Source: CAAGNP01 sp045603545 (GTDB taxonomy: Bacteria; Bacteroidota; Bacteroidia; Bacteroidales; UBA932). Taken from it: 30,139 nucleotides of DNA. The notes under the pieces were generated by a model. It did not search any database and was not told the origin of the DNA. It worked only from the letters and a program-made list of their open reading frames with translations. The first letter of the stretch is position 1, and each line of letters starts with the position of its first letter. The translations under genes and the position numbers were made by a program. Below, in pieces: positions 1-7,228 of the stretch. The stretch is taken from positions 1-30,139 of the forward strand of contig JAZUMG010000035.1 of assembly GCA_045603545.1 (NCBI GenBank), read 5' to 3'.

Positions 1-399
1 CTTTGCTCCCTTTTTCAGGTCAAGGATGGAACTTCCTGAATAGACAACTTGCAGAAGAGGCAACTGATCATATATCATCTTTATCTCGGTTGTCCATCCT
101 TTATATTTATGAATTTCGTCAATATAAAGCCTTTTTCCTCCACGCTGGAAGAACATCAAGGCAAGATCATAAATCCTATGACCTGCAAAATAAAAATCAT
201 CTGCCTGGACATACAACGACTCATCAATCTTGTCATACAACTTGATATGCTGAAGAATCATCGTTGATTTTCCTACACCTTTCTGCCCCAGGAGACCGAT
301 CAATCTATTTTTCCAGTTGATACTATCGTGAAACGATCTCACATAGTCTGTTGGTGTTAAATCCAACTTAATTCGATATGTCTGCAATAACGTATCCAT
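1..399 (-). CDS. AAA family ATPase (DUF4143-type), N-terminal 133 codons only
   Basis: The reading frame is open from an ATG at 399 to the window edge, so the C-terminal part is missing. Residues 34-42 form a Walker A motif (GQKGVGKST) and residues 99-105 a Walker B (LYIDEIH), followed by a sensor-like VYSGSS segment near residue 118. This order matches the AAA_14 ATPases of Bacteroidota and Archaea, which usually carry a DUF4143 domain downstream; that domain would lie outside the window. Their cellular role is poorly defined. An extended symmetrical operator-like sequence lies 17 nt before the start codon (416-479), which suggests tight or autogenous control. The family call is firm; the exact subfamily is inferred. 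Confidence 0.85.
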   Translation of the reverse strand, partial: MDTLLQTYRIKLDLTPTDYVRSFHDSINWKNRLIGLLGQKGVGKSTMILQHIKLYDKIDESLYVQADDFYFAGHRIYDLALMFFQRGGKRLYIDEIHKYKGWTTEIKMIYDQLPLLQVVYSGSSILDLKKGAK

Positions 400-415
400 A
401 ACTTTTGCATATTAT

Positions 416-479
416 TTAGTGCGACAAATATAATAAATTGCACTAACTTTAGTGCAATTTTCGGCAAAAATCGCACTAA
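416..479. promoter_or_regulatory. nested palindromic operator with four TTAGTGC boxes
   Basis: Four copies of the heptamer TTAGTGC occur at 416-422 (+), 440-446 (-), 449-455 (+) and 473-479 (-). They share one centre of symmetry at 447.5, and the box spacing is 24 nt on each side. The inner pair forms a perfect palindrome (ATTGCACTAA, CT, TTAGTGCAAT). The outer pair extends to TTAGTGCGA and TCGCACTAA. The array fills the space between the ATPase start (399) and the recombinase remnant (493). A dimeric or tetrameric repressor, or the ATPase itself, could bind here; the ligand is unknown. Confidence 0.6.
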
Positions 480-492
480 TTTATAAATAAAA

Positions 493-868
493 CTACTCAA
501 GGAAGCTGAGTGCCTCCCTCTTAATATCCTTGTCAATCTCACGGTATCGGGCAAAAGCCTTGCTGCCTTCTTTGTGGCCGCTGAGAACGCCAACCAGGTT
601 CGGGTCCTTGAACTGTTTGTAGAGGTTGCCAACAAAACTGGGGCGGGCCAAGTGGGAGGAAGCCACTTCGTTGAGAGGGCGGATTTCTTCTTCACTGGTG
701 CTGGGATTGAATACCACTACCGGACGCGTAAGGTCCGCAGCCAGAAACATTTTCTTTATGGCTACATTGTATTTCTGTTGGGAGACCAATGGGAATAGTG
801 CAGTACCTGGAGTTTCCCTGTAGTGCATCAGTAGGTGATGTATAAGATGGCGATTTCTTTGGAGAGAG
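493..868 (-). pseudogene. tyrosine recombinase (integrase), C-terminal remnant
   Basis: The last ~125 residues resemble the catalytic end of Bacteroides-type tyrosine recombinases. The HxxR box is seen as SSHLARPSF, the third His in LSGHKEGSKAF and the nucleophilic Tyr in ARYRE. The N-terminal SAM-like domain and the first catalytic Arg are absent. The frame continues to 909, but its first 14 codons lie inside the repeat at 866-1001 and do not resemble an integrase. The gene therefore appears broken where the repeat begins. It is probably inactive, a leftover of an integrated element. Confidence 0.75.
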
Positions 869-1001
869 GTTGGGCACGGCGATGTTCTCCGTATGGCGTT
901 CTGTGGCATTATTCATGGCCCGACCCTGGAAAGTCAGGAGGGTTTGGGCACGGGTGTCCTATTCTGAGTCGCCTGAAACGGATGATGGCGTTCCCAACCT
1001 C
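866..1001 (+). repeat. 136-bp repeat with inverted ends, copy 1
   Basis: The element begins GAGGTTGGG and ends CCCAACCTC, a 9-bp perfect terminal inverted repeat that extends to AGAGAGGTTGGG in this copy. A second copy in the same orientation lies at 2586-2720 and differs at only about a dozen positions. The internal sequence has no convincing reading frame. It adjoins the truncated recombinase and precedes the HTH gene. It could be a MITE-like element or a structured RNA. Confidence 0.75.
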
Positions 1002-1139
1002 TCTACGTAACCATATAACCCCATTTTTTCTCCGCAACACACGCAAAATGATTGTGGAAACATGCATATAATCAGCTGTTTGGCTTCAAATTGTGCCGCA
1101 ACAGCATTTTGCTGCTGAACAATTGCATTGTTTGTATTG

Positions 1140-1147
1140 TATCTTTG
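1140..1147 (+). promoter_or_regulatory. Bacteroidota -7 box (TATCTTTG)
   Basis: TATCTTTG fits TAnnTTTG and lies 22 nt before the ATG at 1170. No clear TTTG was found at the usual -33 distance, so the call is tentative. If real, transcription starts near 1152, which excludes the upstream TTG at 1128 as the start codon of the HTH gene. Confidence 0.4.
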
Positions 1148-1169
1148 TTTCGAAATCAAATACAAGGAG

Positions 1170-1784
1170 ATGGAGCAGATTTATGTCGATACCCTCAATA
1201 CTGTAGTCATCCACAAATATGACTTGGATGCTCTGGTTCTGGAACTGGAGATGGTCGAGAGGCACAATGCAATATTGTATATTGTTTTGGCCGCGTTGAT
1301 TCTCATTGGTGGGGTGGTCGGTTATATTATGGTAAGGCGACATAGGAGGGTTATGGTGCAAGAGTATTTTACGAAAAGGTTGTTGAGCAGGCAGGCCGGA
1401 AATTTGCCCTATATGTCGGACAGCATAAGCAAGATCTCCAACAAGAGCATTCTGGTATCTGCATCGTTGTCAGAGGAGCTCCAGAGCCTTCTCAACAATG
1501 TGAAAAGCGAAAGCAAGAACTCATTTGCCGAGATCGTCAATGATGCCGCTTTCATAGCCCGATATCCGTATATCAGAGAGATGGATTTCCTCTCTCCGGC
1601 AGAGAAGCTGGTGCTTATATTTACAGAGGAGGAGTATCCCGTAAAGGAGATAGCTCTTCTTGTCGGCTCTACAGATACCTCCGTGAGGGCAATGAAAACC
1701 AGAATCAGGAGTAAACTGACGCAGTCAGGATGTAACAGTGCTCTATATAACAAATTGAAAATCATTAATCTTAAAAAGAAATAG
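1170..1784 (+). CDS. membrane-anchored helix-turn-helix protein
   Basis: The protein has 204 residues from the ATG at 1170; an in-frame TTG at 1128 would add 14. A hydrophobic segment at residues 35-55 is followed by RRHRR, which places the C-terminus in the cytoplasm. Residues 141-183 (LSPAEKLVLIF to AMKTRIRSKL) look like a LuxR or sigma-region-4 type helix-turn-helix. Bacteroidota have longer proteins with N-terminal TPR repeats, one transmembrane helix and this C-terminal HTH; here the sensor part is almost absent, so the protein may be a truncated or minimal member. The stop is 2 nt before the next gene, so the two are very likely co-transcribed. The regulatory role is inferred from the fold. 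Confidence 0.65.
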   Translation: MEQIYVDTLNTVVIHKYDLDALVLELEMVERHNAILYIVLAALILIGGVVGYIMVRRHRRVMVQEYFTKRLLSRQAGNLPYMSDSISKISNKSILVSASLSEELQSLLNNVKSESKNSFAEIVNDAAFIARYPYIREMDFLSPAEKLVLIFTEEEYPVKEIALLVGSTDTSVRAMKTRIRSKLTQSGCNSALYNKLKIINLKKK

Positions 1785-1786
1785 AT

Positions 1787-2563
1787 ATGAAAAAGTTTTT
1801 GACCATTTTTGCCATTATGGCTTCGCTGCTTGTATCAGCAAACCTATTTTCACAAAACACAGCGGACAGCAAGGAGGCTGTGAATTTTGCCGATGTGGAT
1901 GAGGCCCCTATGTTTCAGGGTGGAGATTTGAACAAATTCGCGTTGTGGATATTTTCACAAATCAAGTATCCGGATGAGGCTTACAAGAACAAAATTATGG
2001 GTAGGGTACTTGTGCAGTTTGTTGTATCCAAAGAGGGTAAAGTAAAAGATATACAGGTGGTCAGAAGTTCCGGCAGTGAACTTTTGGACAATGAAGCGGT
2101 GAGAGGTGTATCTCTCTCTCCTGACTGGACGCCTGGTAAGGTTAAAGGTGAGCCGGTAAATGTGCGTTACATGTTCCCTGTAGTATTCAAGTTCAATGCA
2201 GACGAGCCCAAGACATCTGAAGAAAATGGGAGCGAACCTATCCCTTTTGATGATGTGGAGGTGAAGCCCACTTTTCAAGGGAAAGATCCCAATGCTGAGT
2301 TTTCAAAATGGATGGCAGGTGAGATGAAATACCCTGAAGAGGCATCCAAAAACAAGATAATGGGAAGGGTACTTATCCAGTTTGTCATCTCCAGGGATGG
2401 TAAAGTCAAAGATGTAAAGGTGGCCAAGAGTTCAGGCAGTGACCTTCTGGACAAGGAGGCTGTCAGGGTAATCTCCGCCTCTCCTGATTGGGATCCCGGC
2501 AAAATGGAAGGCAAGCCTGTGGATGTGAGATATCTGTTTCCGGTAGTGTTTATCATCAGGTAG
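1787..2563 (+). CDS. secreted protein with two tandem TonB C-terminal domains
   Basis: The protein has 258 residues. A signal peptide (residues 1-23) leads into two homologous units at about 38-136 and 157-258. Each carries the TonB C-terminal pattern: FQGG or FQGK, KYPxEAxKNKIMGRVLxQFV, GKVKDxxVxxSSGSxLLDxEAV, and FPVVF near the end. The duplication is visible in the DNA as well (about 1965-2190 against 2320-2550). Classical TonB has an N-terminal membrane anchor and a Pro-rich spacer; neither is present, so this is probably a free periplasmic TonB-like protein rather than the ExbB/ExbD partner. It follows the HTH gene by 2 nt, and the 136-bp repeat begins 22 nt after its stop. Confidence 0.75.
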   Translation: MKKFLTIFAIMASLLVSANLFSQNTADSKEAVNFADVDEAPMFQGGDLNKFALWIFSQIKYPDEAYKNKIMGRVLVQFVVSKEGKVKDIQVVRSSGSELLDNEAVRGVSLSPDWTPGKVKGEPVNVRYMFPVVFKFNADEPKTSEENGSEPIPFDDVEVKPTFQGKDPNAEFSKWMAGEMKYPEEASKNKIMGRVLIQFVISRDGKVKDVKVAKSSGSDLLDKEAVRVISASPDWDPGKMEGKPVDVRYLFPVVFIIR

Positions 2564-2585
2564 ATGAAACTTTTAGGATACAGGT

Positions 2586-2720
2586 GAGGTTGGGCACGGT
2601 GATGTTCTCCGTATGGCGTTCTGAGGCATTATCCATGGCCCGACCCTGGAAAGTCAGGAGGGTTTGGGCACGGGCGCTCTATTCAGGTGGCCTGAGAGGG
2701 ATGATGGCATTCCCAACCTC
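2586..2720 (+). repeat. 136-bp repeat with inverted ends, copy 2
   Basis: This copy begins GAGGTTGGGCACGG and ends ATTCCCAACCTC. It has the same orientation as copy 1 and is about 90 percent identical by eye. The shared core includes GTTCTCCGTATGGCGTTCT and CCCTGGAAAGTCAGGAGGGT, the latter with inverted ends ACCCT/AGGGT. The two copies bracket the HTH/TonB pair as direct repeats. It starts just after a stop codon, so it may be transcribed as a 3' tail. Confidence 0.75.
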
Positions 2721-2826
2721 TCAAGTCCAGACGCCGGAGATGCAACAGCCGGAGGCGAAAGCACAGTATTAACGGCAATTGCAGGTGAAGCCAGAGAGGA
2801 AATTGGGACAAACTGAATAATTTAAA
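2721..2826. other. non-coding stretch between repeat and tRNA promoter
   Basis: No convincing gene. One plus-strand frame from about 2720 to 2818 is open for some 30 codons and ends in TGA, but it lacks a start and is not recognisable; it could be a decayed gene end. Confidence 0.4.
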
Positions 2827-2858
2827 TTTGAATAATGTCGTCAAATGTTTTACATTTG
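2827..2858 (+). promoter_or_regulatory. promoter of tRNA-Leu (TTTG-N20-TACATTTG)
   Basis: TTTG at 2827-2830 and TACATTTG at 2851-2858 are separated by 20 nt, a standard spacing for the primary sigma factor of Bacteroidota. Predicted transcription start is near 2864, about 16 nt before the mature tRNA. Confidence 0.75.
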
Positions 2859-2879
2859 TGTCGAAATAAGTTTACCCGC

Positions 2880-2966
2880 GCCCAGATGGCGAAATAGGTA
2901 GACGCGCTAGCTTCAGGAGCTAGTGGGGTAACACCCGTGTCGGTTCGACTCCGGTTCTGGGCACCA
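2880..2966 (+). tRNA. tRNA-Leu (anticodon CAG)
   Basis: The acceptor stem GCCCAGA pairs with TCTGGGC, followed by discriminator A and an encoded CCA at 2964-2966. The anticodon stem CTAGC/GCTAG encloses loop TTCAGGA, giving anticodon CAG, which reads CUG leucine codons. A long variable arm (TGGGGTAACACCCG) is typical of class II tRNA-Leu, and the T loop GGTTCGACTCC is canonical. It stands alone, with its own promoter and terminator. Confidence 0.95.
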
Positions 2967-2973
2967 CAAAAAA

Positions 2974-2999
2974 GGAAGTTCATCGAACTTCCTTTTTTT
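2974..2999 (+). terminator. intrinsic terminator of tRNA-Leu
   Basis: GGAAGTTC (2974-2981) pairs perfectly with GAACTTCC (2985-2992) around a 3-nt loop, followed by seven T. It begins 8 nt after the tRNA 3' end. Confidence 0.9.
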
Positions 3000-3138
3000 G
3001 TGCCCTTGGGCACCCTTTCACCCCCCAGTCACTTTGTGACAGCCTCCGTGGGGGCATACGGAACTACCCGTGCCGATCCTTCATTATATAACAGGTGAAA
3101 ATATGGCAATGATGCAACGGATTTGCATCTTTTTTCGT
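3000..3138. other. intergenic region with small hairpins
   Basis: No gene seen. It contains GTGCCC-TT-GGGCAC (3000-3013), a GTCACTTTGTGAC palindrome near 3028-3040, and a GC-rich stretch whose reverse complement (near 3055-3085) faintly resembles the start of the 136-bp repeat. A GATGCAA/TTGCATC hairpin lies near 3112-3129. Confidence 0.4.
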
Positions 3139-3146
3139 TATATTTG
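3139..3146 (+). promoter_or_regulatory. -7 box (TATATTTG) of the deacetylase-like gene
   Basis: TATATTTG matches TAnnTTTG and lies 26 nt before the ATG at 3173. No well-spaced -33 element was found. Confidence 0.5.
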
Positions 3147-3172
3147 AGAAAATTAAAATTTCAATTGAATCT

Positions 3173-3994
3173 ATGAAGAATCTGTACGTAATATTGGTTT
3201 GGGCACTTTGCGCAGTGGTGCTCTTCTCTTGTGGAGGCAGAAGGGGTGATGCCCCTGTTTTTGTTAAAGACGAATATGGGGTGGTAGAGAAGATAAATCC
3301 CCATAAGAAAGAGATTTATCTCGTCTTTACCGGCCACTACAGCCATTCGGATTCGGGTTATTTTGAGAATTTTGATGGTGTTACCCCTGTGCTGGATATA
3401 CTTGAGGAGAGGGGGGTGAGAGGTTCTTTTTTTCCTACCGGTGTGTGTTTTGATGTGGAAAGGTACCAGGAGCCTGTCAAAAGGATTATCAAAAACGGTC
3501 ACTACCTCTCGTCACATTCATACGCACATCTTCTTTTGTGTGAGAATGGTAAATCTTTGGTCAGTGAGGACTCTTTGAGGGCAGATTTTGCCATTATGGA
3601 GAGCAGGCTTGAGAGCTATGGCCTTACCAAGGATCAGTATCAGTGGCTTATTCCTCCATATGAGACATATGACCAGAAGGCTGTCGATGTGATGACAGAT
3701 ATGGGATACAAACTGGTCAACCCCACCAGCGGATTCATTACCGGTATGGACTGGACCAGCCCGGGAGCTCCAAACTATCACTCTGCGGAGATGATTCTTG
3801 AAAATTTGTGGAACTACGAGAAGGAGAATACGATGAATGGTGTTGTCCTCCTGATCCACGCGATGAACTATCCCGACAGGACAGATGCAGACCGCCCATA
3901 CACCTATCTTGGTGAGATTATAGACAAGCTCAAGGAGAAAGGTTATGTCTTTAGGACTATGACCCATGTCATCCAAGCTGAAAATGCAATTTAG
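3173..3994 (+). CDS. polysaccharide deacetylase-like lipoprotein (NodB fold)
   Basis: The protein has 273 residues. A lipoprotein signal ends at Cys20 (LFSC). Family features are SFFPTG (residues 85-90), the His pair HxxxH at 115/119 (SSHSYAH) and PPYE near 162-165, corresponding to the (R)PPYG motif. The usual TFDDG motif, which supplies the catalytic base and metal Asp, is replaced by VFTGHYSHSDSG at 51-62. A Bacteroidota subgroup with VFTGxE in this position exists, so the protein may act on a different substrate or by a different metal arrangement. It is probably anchored to the outer membrane or faces the periplasm. The next gene starts 20 nt downstream on the same strand, so co-transcription is likely. 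Confidence 0.75.
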   Translation: MKNLYVILVWALCAVVLFSCGGRRGDAPVFVKDEYGVVEKINPHKKEIYLVFTGHYSHSDSGYFENFDGVTPVLDILEERGVRGSFFPTGVCFDVERYQEPVKRIIKNGHYLSSHSYAHLLLCENGKSLVSEDSLRADFAIMESRLESYGLTKDQYQWLIPPYETYDQKAVDVMTDMGYKLVNPTSGFITGMDWTSPGAPNYHSAEMILENLWNYEKENTMNGVVLLIHAMNYPDRTDADRPYTYLGEIIDKLKEKGYVFRTMTHVIQAENAI

Positions 3995-4014
3995 AAACTT
4001 ATAAACCATTAAAT

Positions 4015-7000
4015 ATGAAAAGATTATTTCCATTTCTACTTTTCCTGCTTCCATTGGTGGTAAGTGCAGGTACGCTCCATTTTCCGTATAATCCGACCCT
4101 TTCTCCGGATGCGAAGACCATATACTTCTCATACGACGGAGATATTTTCAACGTCCCTGCTGAGGGTGGCATGGCGATGAGATTTGTCTCTCTCGGAGCC
4201 ATTGAGAGTCATCCGAAGGTGTCACCTGATGGCAAATGGGTAGCATTTGCTTCAAATATCCAGGGCAATTATGACATCTATGTGGTCCCAACTGCCGGTG
4301 GCGAAGTGCAAAGGCTCACCTGGCATGAGGCCAATGACTATCCGAGCGGCTGGAGTGCAGATTCGAAGAGCATCTATTTCGAGACCAACAGGGCAAATAC
4401 CCGTACTACATATAAGGTGGCCATCAGTGGCGGTACCCCTGAAAGACTCTTTGAGAACTATTTCAATACCATTACCAATGTAGTGGAAAATCCCGCTACC
4501 GGTGAGATTTACTTCAATGAGTCGGGCGAGGCGTTCAATTTCCCTACCCGCAAAAGATATGTCGGTGACCACAATATCAATGTAAAATCGTGGAATCCGG
4601 CGACCAGAGAATATAAGGAACTCACCTCTTATGAGGGAAAAGATAGCTGGCCTATGGTGGACAAGGGGGGCAATCTCTATTATGTTACCGACCAGTTCAA
4701 TCAGGAGTCCAATATTGCGAAGCACTCTGCAGGTTCTGCCCCAAGGCAGATCACCTCTTTCGACCACTCGCTCCAGTACCCTTCCATCAGCCACGATGGC
4801 TCTGCAATGGTATTTATCCTCGAGTACAAGATTCATCATCTTGATTTGAAGAGTGGTAAAGTGACCCAGCCACAAATTGCGATAGCAGACAACAACATAG
4901 AGGTGACCCGTAGCTTTGATAAGGAGACTCCACGTGCAGTAGCAGTATCTCCAGATGGCAAAAAGTTCGCAATGTCCATAAGAGGTATGCTCTATGTAAG
5001 CGACGTAAAAGGTAAATACCAGGTGCGACTCCAGACCCCTGAGAATGAGAGGGTAAACGAGATTGTCTGGGCAAAGGACAACAGAACTTTGTACTACACC
5101 CGCACAAATAAAGGATATACCAATATTTTCAAGATCAAGGCGGATGGCTCTGCCCCTGAGCAGCTGGTATATGCAGCTGACTGCAATATCAAGAACCTCA
5201 CCCCTTCGAATAAAAGGGACAGGATAGCATTTGTTCGTGGCAACCATCAGGTGATGACCCTCACCACTTCCAATGATGCAGTGGAGAAGGTGGCAGATGC
5301 ACAGTTCTGGTCATACAGCAGCTATACCCTAAATTTCTCTCCAGATGATCAGTGGCTTGCTTTTGAGGCCATCAACCTTTTCGAAGGGGAGATTTATATC
5401 TACTCATTCCGCGACAAGGTGCTGCGTAACCTTACCAATTCTGCTTGCAGCGAGGGTAGCCCTGTATTTTCTCCTGATGGTAAATACCTCTTTATGGCGG
5501 CCAATTTCTACGGCACCACATATCCACGCGGAGGTGGCGATGCCAAGATTTACAAGCTCCCATTGGACAGGTACAATACTACTCCATTCAAGTCTGATGT
5601 TTATGACAAGCTCTTTGAAGAGGAGAAGAAAGAGGCACCTGCTCCAGAAAAACCTTCTAAGAAGGGGGCTAAAAAAGATGTTGCAGAGCCTCAAAAAGAG
5701 ACCCCTAAAGGTGTAGAGGTAAAAATCGAGTTCGATGATATCCTCCGTCGCGCCATCCCTATGGATATCAGTGCACGTTCAGTGGAAGTTTTCAAATCGA
5801 AAGACAAATCATACTTGCTGTACTCATCCAGAAGGAGCACATACAGCCTGGAGATCTCTGATCCAGAAGCCAAACCAAAAGAGATAAAAGGTCTCTCATG
5901 GGGCTATTTCATCTCATCATCTTCAGATCTCTATTTCGTAGGGAGAGATGGTGTCTCAAAGGTTGATCTGAACAGTGGCAAAGCTACCAAGGTGGAGATC
6001 AAGGTCCCTGTGGAGAAGGATGTGAAGAGGGAGTTCGAACAGATGTTCTATGAGGCGTGGGCATCAATGGACCAGAACTTCTATGATGTGAATTTCCACG
6101 GAGTGGACTGGGCTGCCAAGAGAGACTATTATGCAACATTCCTTCCATATGTCCGCAGTAGGGCAAATCTTGTTACATTGATGACCGATATGCTTGGAGA
6201 GTTGAACTCATCGCACTTGGGATTCCGATCTTCAGGCAACGATGTGGAGGAGCCCCTTACCAAGACCTACACTATGGAGACCGGTATCATTTGGGACAAT
6301 GCGAATCCTTATGCTATAGACAGAATCCTGACAGATTCTCCAGCCAATACTGTAGAGGCAAATCTCCAGAAAGGGGATGTGCTGGTGGCTGTAAATGGGG
6401 AAAAGGTAGATCCTAAGGTAAATAGGGAGGAGTATCTTGCTTCAGCTATCAAGAATCCTGAGGTAAAAATGACCTTCAGCAGAGCAGGTAAAGAGATGGA
6501 GGTCAAACTCCATACTATCACATTTGCTCAGGTTAAGAACTGGCTTTATAATGAGTGGGAGGATACAAACCGTGCATTGGTGGACAGGCTTGGAGATGGT
6601 CAGATAGCCTATAGTCATATGAGAGATATGGGTGGCGAGGAACTTAATGAATTCCTTAAAGATATGCACACCAGAACTCTTGGCAAGAAAGCTATCATCC
6701 TTGACTTGCGTTATAACAATGGTGGTAACGTCCACAATGAGGTCCTTGAGTTCTTGTCTCAGAAAGCACACTACAACTGGTCGTACAGAGACTTCCCATC
6801 CAACTCACACCCTAATGTAACACCTGGTGACATCCCTATCATAGCACTTGTTAATGAGAGGAGTCTTTCTGATGCAGAGGTTACATCCAATGGTATCCAG
6901 ACACTCGGTCTTGCCACTATAGTAGGTACAGAGACCTACAGATGGATTATCTTCACCTCAGGAACCACCCTTCTGGACGGATCTTACCTGAGGTTGCCTG

Positions 7001-7152
7001 CATGGGGCTGCTACTCTCTCGATGGTAAAGATCTTGAATCTACAGGTGTCAAGCCCGATATCTATGTGAAGAATACATTTGATGATAGAGTCAATGGTCG
7101 TGACCCTCAGCTTGAAAGGGCTATCGAAGAGGCTCTCAAGAGGATAAAGTAG
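4015..7152 (+). CDS. tricorn-type S41 protease with beta-propellers and PDZ domain
   Basis: The protein has 1045 residues. A signal peptide (about 1-19) is followed by PD40/WD40-like propeller repeats (SPDxKxIYF, SPDGKWVAF, SPDDQWLAF, SPDGKYLFM) up to about residue 510. A charged KKEAPAPEKPSKK-type linker at about 540-570 leads to the protease core. SSHLGF near 731-736 carries the expected His, a PDZ domain lies near 755-805, RYNNGGN near 900 gives the oxyanion Gly, and NERSLSDAE (947-955) has the nucleophilic Ser followed by Asp, as in archaeal tricorn. Tricorn trims oligopeptides; here it is secreted, most likely periplasmic. The 3' end faces sdaA across a shared hairpin terminator. Confidence 0.9.
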   Translation: MKRLFPFLLFLLPLVVSAGTLHFPYNPTLSPDAKTIYFSYDGDIFNVPAEGGMAMRFVSLGAIESHPKVSPDGKWVAFASNIQGNYDIYVVPTAGGEVQRLTWHEANDYPSGWSADSKSIYFETNRANTRTTYKVAISGGTPERLFENYFNTITNVVENPATGEIYFNESGEAFNFPTRKRYVGDHNINVKSWNPATREYKELTSYEGKDSWPMVDKGGNLYYVTDQFNQESNIAKHSAGSAPRQITSFDHSLQYPSISHDGSAMVFILEYKIHHLDLKSGKVTQPQIAIADNNIEVTRSFDKETPRAVAVSPDGKKFAMSIRGMLYVSDVKGKYQVRLQTPENERVNEIVWAKDNRTLYYTRTNKGYTNIFKIKADGSAPEQLVYAADCNIKNLTPSNKRDRIAFVRGNHQVMTLTTSNDAVEKVADAQFWSYSSYTLNFSPDDQWLAFEAINLFEGEIYIYSFRDKVLRNLTNSACSEGSPVFSPDGKYLFMAANFYGTTYPRGGGDAKIYKLPLDRYNTTPFKSDVYDKLFEEEKKEAPAPEKPSKKGAKKDVAEPQKETPKGVEVKIEFDDILRRAIPMDISARSVEVFKSKDKSYLLYSSRRSTYSLEISDPEAKPKEIKGLSWGYFISSSSDLYFVGRDGVSKVDLNSGKATKVEIKVPVEKDVKREFEQMFYEAWASMDQNFYDVNFHGVDWAAKRDYYATFLPYVRSRANLVTLMTDMLGELNSSHLGFRSSGNDVEEPLTKTYTMETGIIWDNANPYAIDRILTDSPANTVEANLQKGDVLVAVNGEKVDPKVNREEYLASAIKNPEVKMTFSRAGKEMEVKLHTITFAQVKNWLYNEWEDTNRALVDRLGDGQIAYSHMRDMGGEELNEFLKDMHTRTLGKKAIILDLRYNNGGNVHNEVLEFLSQKAHYNWSYRDFPSNSHPNVTPGDIPIIALVNERSLSDAEVTSNGIQTLGLATIVGTETYRWIIFTSGTTLLDGSYLRLPAWGCYSLDGKDLESTGVKPDIYVKNTFDDRVNGRDPQLERAIEEALKRIK

Positions 7153-7170
7153 TTTACTTTACAAAGTGAC

Positions 7171-7228
7171 TAAAAACGATACCCCCGCCACAGATACTTC
7201 TGGGCGGGGGTTATTTGTCTAGTCCCTT
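7171..7228 (-). repeat. diverged half-copy of the 128-bp element; doubles as terminator
   Basis: Read on the minus strand, AAGGGACTAGAC followed by ACCCCCGCCCAGAAGTATCT and GGCGGGGGT closely follows the first half of the elements at 11886 and 13607. The second and third hairpins are missing. The first ten bases overlap the last codons and the TAG stop of sdaA. Confidence 0.6.
7181..7211. terminator. shared terminator hairpin of convergent genes
   Basis: ACCCCCGCC (7181-7189) pairs with GGCGGGGGT (7203-7211) around a 13-nt loop. On the minus strand it is followed by ATCGTTTTTAG, a good tail for sdaA; on the plus strand the tail TATTTGT is weaker. It lies between the tricorn-type protease and sdaA. 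Confidence 0.75.

Noticed and set aside
869..909. First 14 codons of the recombinase frame
   Set aside because: They are encoded by the 136-bp repeat and do not resemble an integrase; a chance start.
4252..5247. Long antisense frame of 331 codons inside the tricorn-type gene
   Set aside because: The plus-strand frame has clear propeller repeats; the antisense product has no recognisable motifs and no promoter or ribosome site.
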